Source of the DNA: Hyphomicrobium_A sp963726795
GTDB lineage: Bacteria > Pseudomonadota > Alphaproteobacteria > Rhizobiales > Hyphomicrobiaceae
Reading direction: 5' to 3'
Assembly (NCBI GenBank): GCA_963726795.1
Contig: CAVSDD010000004.1
Coordinates: 992,001 to 1,056,000 of the forward strand
DNA: 64,000 nt
Each line of letters starts with the position of its first letter. Positions within the stretch are counted from its first letter, which is position 1. Under the pieces are notes generated by a model. It saw only the letters and a program-made list of their open reading frames with translations. It was not told the DNA's origin and searched no databases. Of this stretch, positions 58,761 to 64,000 are shown piece by piece. The translations under genes and the position numbers were made by a program.

Positions 58761-59033
58761 TCAGTCTTTATCGACTTCCTCTTTCGTGATCGCGCCGGAA
58801 TGCGGATCGACGTGGAACTCGGTGATCTGGCCGTTCTTGACGCCCTTGCCTTCCCAATGCCCGTCGTCGGCCTGCAGACCGGTGATGTTGGTATAGCCGG
58901 CGGACTCGAGCTTCTTGGTGACCTGATCCTGAGGCATCCAATCGGCGCCCGGTGTTTCGGTGTCCGCCCGGGCGGGAATCGCCGCGGCCAGCAGCACGGT
59001 GGCCAGGATCGCTGTCGCTGTCGTCGCTCGCAT
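58761..59033 (-). CDS. PepSY-domain exported protein
   Basis: 90 residues. Signal peptide MRATTATAILATVLLAAAIPARA. The mature part is a single PepSY unit: QDQVTKKLESAGYTNITGLQ, DDGHWEGKGVKNGQITEFHVDPHSGAI. Such small proteins are common in rhizobia, often as several paralogues; PepSY domains are thought to bind or inhibit peptidases. Terminator hairpins lie on both sides. Confidence 0.82.
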   Translation of the reverse strand: MRATTATAILATVLLAAAIPARADTETPGADWMPQDQVTKKLESAGYTNITGLQADDGHWEGKGVKNGQITEFHVDPHSGAITKEEVDKD

Positions 59034-59140
59034 ATCTGCACCTCTCTTCTGGTTGGGACCCTCGCTAAATCCCTTTTTGCCGAAAAGGTTTCGTTGACCG
59101 ACCGGTCATTGCCTCGGACCGCGCCTCGCCGGTCGCTCGG

Positions 59141-59171
59141 GCAGAAAAAAGCCCGGGCGCTGACCCGGGCT
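59141..59171 (-). terminator. Terminator hairpin, copy 2 of a 31-bp repeat
   Basis: Exact copy of 58703-58733: poly-A then GCCCGGG-CGCTGA-CCCGGGC. On the minus strand the stem is followed by TTTTTT, 27 bases beyond the stop of the Cys-rich gene at 59198. Confidence 0.8.
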
Positions 59172-59197
59172 TTTGCAGTATCGCTCGTGGCGTCGCG

Positions 59198-59629
59198 TCA
59201 GTACGTGCAGCAGTAGGCCTTGTGGCCGGTGATGCACCTATTGCCGTCGCCTACTTTGTCGGTTGCCACTTCCTTTTCTGTCGGTTTGCATCTGCCAAAG
59301 CAGGTAGGTGCATCCCCGTCCCAGCGGCACTTGGGGGTCGGGCGCTCGCCCTTGATCAACTTCTTCGGGCAGCAATAATAATGTTTCTTGTCGCTGTTCT
59401 TGTGCTCGGTCGTGGTGCCGCTCGGACAAGAACCGCTTTTGCGCACATAGCATTGCACGGCCTTGTGAAGGCCCTCGCCGCTAAAGACGCAGATGCCGTT
59501 GCCCTTGTAGGCGGAAAAGACCGTGCCAGCGGGGCAGGCCTGCACGCTCGAGGCGCCTGCGAAGGCGAGCAGAGCGCAGCCGAGAAAGATCGATACGAGC
59601 AAAATTCTGGTGCGGTAAGTATTGGTCAT
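59198..59629 (-). CDS. Secreted Cys-rich protein
   Basis: 143 residues with signal peptide (ILLVSIFLGCALLAFAGASSVQA) then a Cys-rich mature part: CPAGTVFSAYKGNGICVFSG, CYVRKSGSCPSG, KHYYCCPKK, and a last module CRWDGDAPTCFGRCKP...GDGNRCITGHKAYCCTY. This last module aligns Cys for Cys with the N-terminal part of the protein at 13915-14520. Extracytoplasmic and disulfide-rich; function unknown. Confidence 0.72.
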   Translation of the reverse strand: MTNTYRTRILLVSIFLGCALLAFAGASSVQACPAGTVFSAYKGNGICVFSGEGLHKAVQCYVRKSGSCPSGTTTEHKNSDKKHYYCCPKKLIKGERPTPKCRWDGDAPTCFGRCKPTEKEVATDKVGDGNRCITGHKAYCCTY

Positions 59630-59746
59630 GACGCTCCATCTACGCCTGGTTCGCTGCAATTTGCAGTTGATCCTTAGCGCAGAAGGTCGCCGTCAGCCAA
59701 GCCCGCGATGGCAATCCATTTCAAGCGGACGTGCGGCGCCGCAGCT

Positions 59747-62700
59747 TCACGCGGCGTCGGATTTCTCGTCGACGTCCTGGCGCACCGGAGCGGATGGCGG
59801 CCCAGCCGCGGGGGCACCTGGCATCGCGTCTTGAGCTGCCGCGCGGGGCGGCGGCACGACCAGCGTCGCCTTGCGGTCGAGCTTGCCCCAGCCCACGAAA
59901 TGCCCCTTGGCCGCGGACGCGACCGACTTCGACAGCACGTAGTAGAGCAGCTGGCGGTAGCCGAAGCGCTGCAGCACCAGCCACCACAACAAGCGCCAGT
60001 TCTCGCGCTTCTCGAAGGCGAACGCGACCACGGCGGTTGCGAGGTCCACGAGGATGAACAGCGCGTAGTAGAAGAGCGTCACCTTCAGGTTCGTCGCGTC
60101 GAACTGCGAGCCGTGCTGCAGATAATCGGACACGACAGCGATCAGCTGCACGATCAGCAGCAGATCGACGAAGGGAGAGATGAGGCCCAAGAGGATCTGG
60201 AACAGCCACGCCTGCGGCAGCGCGATCATGCCGAGCGCGCCGTAGCGCGGACGCAGCGTGACGTCGGAATGCTTCCACAGGCACTGCAGCGTGCCAAACG
60301 ACCAGCGGAAGCGCTGCTTGGCGAGCCCGGAGATGGTGTCGGGCGCCTCGGTCCAGGCGACGGCATCGGCATCGAAGATGGCGCGGTAGCCGGCCTTCTG
60401 GATGGCGATGGTCAGGTCCTGGTCCTCGGCGAGGGTGTCGGTCGGGAAGCCGCCGAGCTTCACCACCGCCGACCGGCGCCACGCACCGACGGCGCCCGGC
60501 ACGACGATGATGGTGTCGAGGGCGGCAAGCGCGCGGCGCTCCAGGTTCTGCGCGGTGATGTATTCGAGCGCCTGCCAGCGCGTGATGAGATTGATGCGGT
60601 TGCCGACCTTGGCGTTGCCGGCGACCGCGCCGATTTTCTCATCGCCAAACCAGCGCGCCAGCTCGGCGATGGTGTCGGGCTCGAACTGCGTGTCGGCATC
60701 GAGCGCGACCACGACCTCGCCGTGCGAGGCCTCGAGCCCGAGATTGATGGCGCGCGCCTTGCCGCCGTTCGTCGTGGTGATGAGCTTGACGCGCGGCTCG
60801 GCGCCGAATTCCGCGCGCACCACGTCGCTGGTGGCGTCGGTCGAGCCGTCGTCGATGACGATCACTTCCAGCTTGGCGTGCGTCGAGTTCAGGATCTGCG
60901 TGATCGAGGGGGCGATCACCATCGCCTCGTTGTAGGCGGGGATCAGCACCGTGACCTCGACGCCGTCGCTCGCCGACAAGGGTGGCGGCGGCACGGCCTT
61001 GTAACGGCTCCACAGCGCCAGCCCGCACAGCGCGACGAGGCGCGCAAGGCCAAGCCCGATCGCGAGCGCGAAAAGGAAGTGCATGGTCGCCTGCACCCAG
61101 CTCGCGGTGATGAACACATACCAGTTGAGCAGCGTGGAGCGGTCGTCGGGCGGCACCGGCGGCATCACCTGGTCGAGCGTCCAGCCTGCGAGTTGCGACA
61201 CCGGCACGATCTCGAGGCCTTTGGCGCGCAGCTGGTCGATGATCCGCGGCAGCGCGGCGACCGTCTGCTCGCGATCGCCGCCCGCGTCGTGCAGCAGCAC
61301 GATCTGGCCGCGCGTTTCCGGATTGGTGTCGGCCATGCGCTCCATGATGCGCTGGACGATCAGGTCGGCCGGTGGCTCCAGCCAGTCGTCGGGATCGACG
61401 CGCAGTCCGACCGTCACGTAACCGAGCTGCTGGGCGAGCTTCACCGGCACGATCTCGTTGGGCGTCGTCGGCTCGGCGTCGCCGAAGTAGGGCGGACGGA
61501 AGAGGCGCATCGAGCGCCCGGTCAGCGCTTCGACCAGGCGCTGGGTCGCGTTGATCTCGAGCTTCGCCACCTCGACGGAAGCTTCGCCGACGTTGGGATG
61601 GGTAAAGGTGTGATTGCCGATCTCGTGGCCCTCGGCGAGCAGGCGCTGCACCAGGCGCGGATTGCTCTCGCCGTTCTCGCCGATGATGAAGAACGTCGCC
61701 TTGACGCCCTTCTCCTTCAGGATGTCGAGGATCTTGGGCGTCCACTCGGCGCTCGGGCCGTCGTCGAAGGTCAGCGCCACCTTGTTGGGCACCCAGCCCG
61801 AGCGGCGGATGACGTAGGTCGAGGGGATCTTCTCGAACGTCTCCGTCGTGATCAGGCGCTTGGTGGCGTCGGTCTCGAAGGTGCGCGCCCCGTTCGAGGG
61901 CTCGGCAGCGATGTTGAGGATCTCGCCCTGGCCTTCGATGTCGATGTCGTTGCCGGGCACGATGGTCTTCAAGGAGTCGGGGATCGGCGAGTTATACGCG
62001 CGCCCGAACAGCGGCCAGATCGAGGGATCCTCCGACCCGAGCCGCCACAGCGCGTAGCCGACCGGCCGGAACACGTCGGCGGCGCGGATCTGGTTCTGCG
62101 CCGTCACGGCATCGAGGAACCAGACCTGATGCACGCTGCCGTCGTCCTCCTCGTAGAAGAAGTGCGGATTGAGCGCTTCTGAATCGAAGACGATCGAGGC
62201 TTCGGATTCCTTCGACGTCAGCACCGTCTCCTGGAACGTCATGTCCAGCGCAGGCGGCTTGTTGTTGGTCCAGTCGTAGCCGTAGTTGCCGATCGCGATG
62301 ATCGTCTTCTTGGGATCGAGCTCCTTCATGCGGCGGGTGAGCTTGTCGACGAACCACGGCTGCGAGGCGATGGCGCCGGGCTCGCCTTCCTCGAAGTGCT
62401 CGTCGTAGGCCATCAGGATCTGGTAGTCGCTCGCATCCGAGTAGGCCTTGTAGGTCCATTCGGGGTCGTCGAACGGGGCGGCGATCGCGACCAGCCAGTT
62501 GTAGGGCGCGAAGGCCGCGTGCATCTCCTTCAGGAACTGGAGGAAGTTCTGGTGCGCGTCGGCCGGCACCTCCTCGAAGTCGAGGACGAGCCCTTGCGCG
62601 GCGTTGGCCTGCAGGAACGAGACCAGCGTGGCTAAGCGTGCCTTGCGCTTCTCGGGATCGGCGAGCATGCGCGCGAGGCCCGGGCCGTCCCATTTGCCGT

Positions 62701-63251
62701 CGGTGGCGTTCTGCAGCATCGGGCAGCACGCTCGGGCGCTGCTTCACGCGCCGCAGCAGGTCCTGCGATTTCTGGTCGACGCCGGTTTTCACCTCCATGT
62801 CGGGGCCGGTGAGCTCGAGCCAGCTCGGCACCATCCAGTCGAGCTTGGAAATCTGCGCCTCGAGCGAGGCAAAGCTCAAGTCGTCCCAGGTGACGTAGAA
62901 GCCGATCGTGAGCGGGCGGCTTTCGCCCGTCCGCCGCGCGGCAAGGAACTGCTTGGGTGATACGCGCGGCATGGTGATGCCGCGCGCCGCCACCGGCTTC
63001 TCCGAACGCACCGCATCGGCGAGGCGGCGAGCGGCGGGGAGCAACTCGCGGCGCTGGGCGTCGGCGTCGCTGATGGGTGCGCGCTTGCGCGGTGGGTCGA
63101 GGGGAAGAACGTGGACCTGCGGCAGGAAGAACAAGCTCGCCACGAACAGCGCGAGCACGATCGTGCTGGCGACCGAGAGGAACCAACCGAGATGAGTCAG
63201 GATGGCCGAGCGGCGCTTGGATGCGTCAAAGAATACGGGTGGCCGCGTCAC
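59747..63251 (-). CDS. GH18-like / NodB deacetylase / GT2 glycosyltransferase fusion, frameshifted
   Basis: One gene read in two frames: from 63251 to near 62720, then one base later to the stop at 59747 (1,167 residues if one base is removed at 62720-62723). Order: N-terminal membrane helix (LASVASTIVLALFVASLF region), GH18-like domain (about 110-420, LVLDFEEVP), NodB deacetylase (about 490-690; TFDDGP and HEIGNHTFTHP zinc motifs), two helices, a processive GT2 domain (about 760-970; DDGSTDAT, ALDADTQFEPD, EDQDLTIAI, QRFRW) and C-terminal helices. It probably makes and trims an exported N-acetylglucosamine-type polysaccharide. The second frame can also start at an ATG at 62719. Confidence 0.85.
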
Positions 63252-63473
63252 ACTTGACCTCTATCGGGGCCGGTTTCTGCGCGGCGCTTTAGCCCCGCAA
63301 AGTCTGCAACGGTGTACGCCCGAGGAAAAAAAATCCGTCGCGCCTCGCAAAGGGGTTAGGCCGCGCCGCACCCATAGCACAAGCTCGTTTCCCTTCAAGC
63401 GCGGCGATCGGTGGCGCGTCGCAAGGAGGCCGTGTTTGCCGTGGCCGCGCAATTCTTACGAATTGGCAAGGTG

Positions 63474-64000
<527 letters not shown>

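Noticed and set aside
59708..62182. 824-codon open frame on the plus strand
   Set aside because: It is antisense to the well-supported GT2/NodB gene; the product is Arg/Asp/His-rich with no domain. GC-rich codon bias keeps the opposite strand open.

Overview
The window looks like a chromosomal segment of a GC-rich methylotrophic alphaproteobacterium of the order Hyphomicrobiales (Hyphomicrobium-like). The signs are a lanthanide-type methanol dehydrogenase XoxF, a MucR/Ros regulator, DUF6456, DUF1491 and DUF5330 family proteins, an HWE-type histidine kinase, promoters matching the EcfG general-stress consensus (GGAAC-N16/17-CGTT), and cbtBA under a cobalamin riboswitch. There is no CRISPR array, prophage or insertion sequence. 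One tRNA gene (tRNA-Ser, anticodon GCU) is present.

Layout. 1-13 kb: a FecR-domain protein, cytochrome b561 with YceI, a PAS-GGDEF-EAL protein, cold shock protein, methyltransferases, and a btaA-btaB betaine-lipid operon preceded by a Pho-box-like site. 13-17 kb: the tRNA and a run of small secreted or membrane proteins, one with a probable frameshift. 17-29 kb: cystathionine beta-lyase, an orphan amino-acid-type binding protein, two related proteins with beta-rich repeats (one with a VWA domain), nitroreductase, nadK, cutA, and a membrane protein ending in a D5-like helix-turn-helix. 29-40 kb: oligopeptidase B, mucR, a frameshifted DnaA-domain-IV-like gene with DUF6456, sufE, peptidoglycan-binding protein, DUF1254/DUF1214-like pair and PBP1A. 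40-44 kb: crcB and xoxF, each with its own fluoride riboswitch. 44-53 kb: small stress-type proteins, an HWE kinase and divergent response regulator, methyltransferase, OmpA-domain protein, csbD. 53-64 kb: assorted periplasmic proteins, EamA transporter, GST, the cobalt operon, a GH18/NodB/GT2 fusion and a partial diguanylate cyclase.

The most striking observation is at 40.5-44.1 kb. A 60-bp element occurs twice in the same orientation (59 of 60 bases identical). On the minus strand both copies fold as a fluoride (crcB-type) riboswitch aptamer. Each is followed by an alternative stem that captures the 3' pseudoknot strand; in one copy this ends in a run of eight T. One copy lies in the leader of the fluoride exporter crcB, as expected. 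The other lies between a good sigma70-type promoter and xoxF. The lanthanide-dependent methanol dehydrogenase therefore appears to be under fluoride control, and the two riboswitches bracket xoxF plus a small membrane-protein gene as a cassette.

Other regulatory signals fit the genes they precede: four EcfG-like promoters upstream of csbD, a DUF883/ElaB-like gene and two small conserved genes (one probably leaderless); a Pho box before btaAB; and a B12 riboswitch before cbtBA. Four genes carry what looks like a single-base insertion in a short homopolymer. This points either to sequencing/assembly indels or to recent gene decay.
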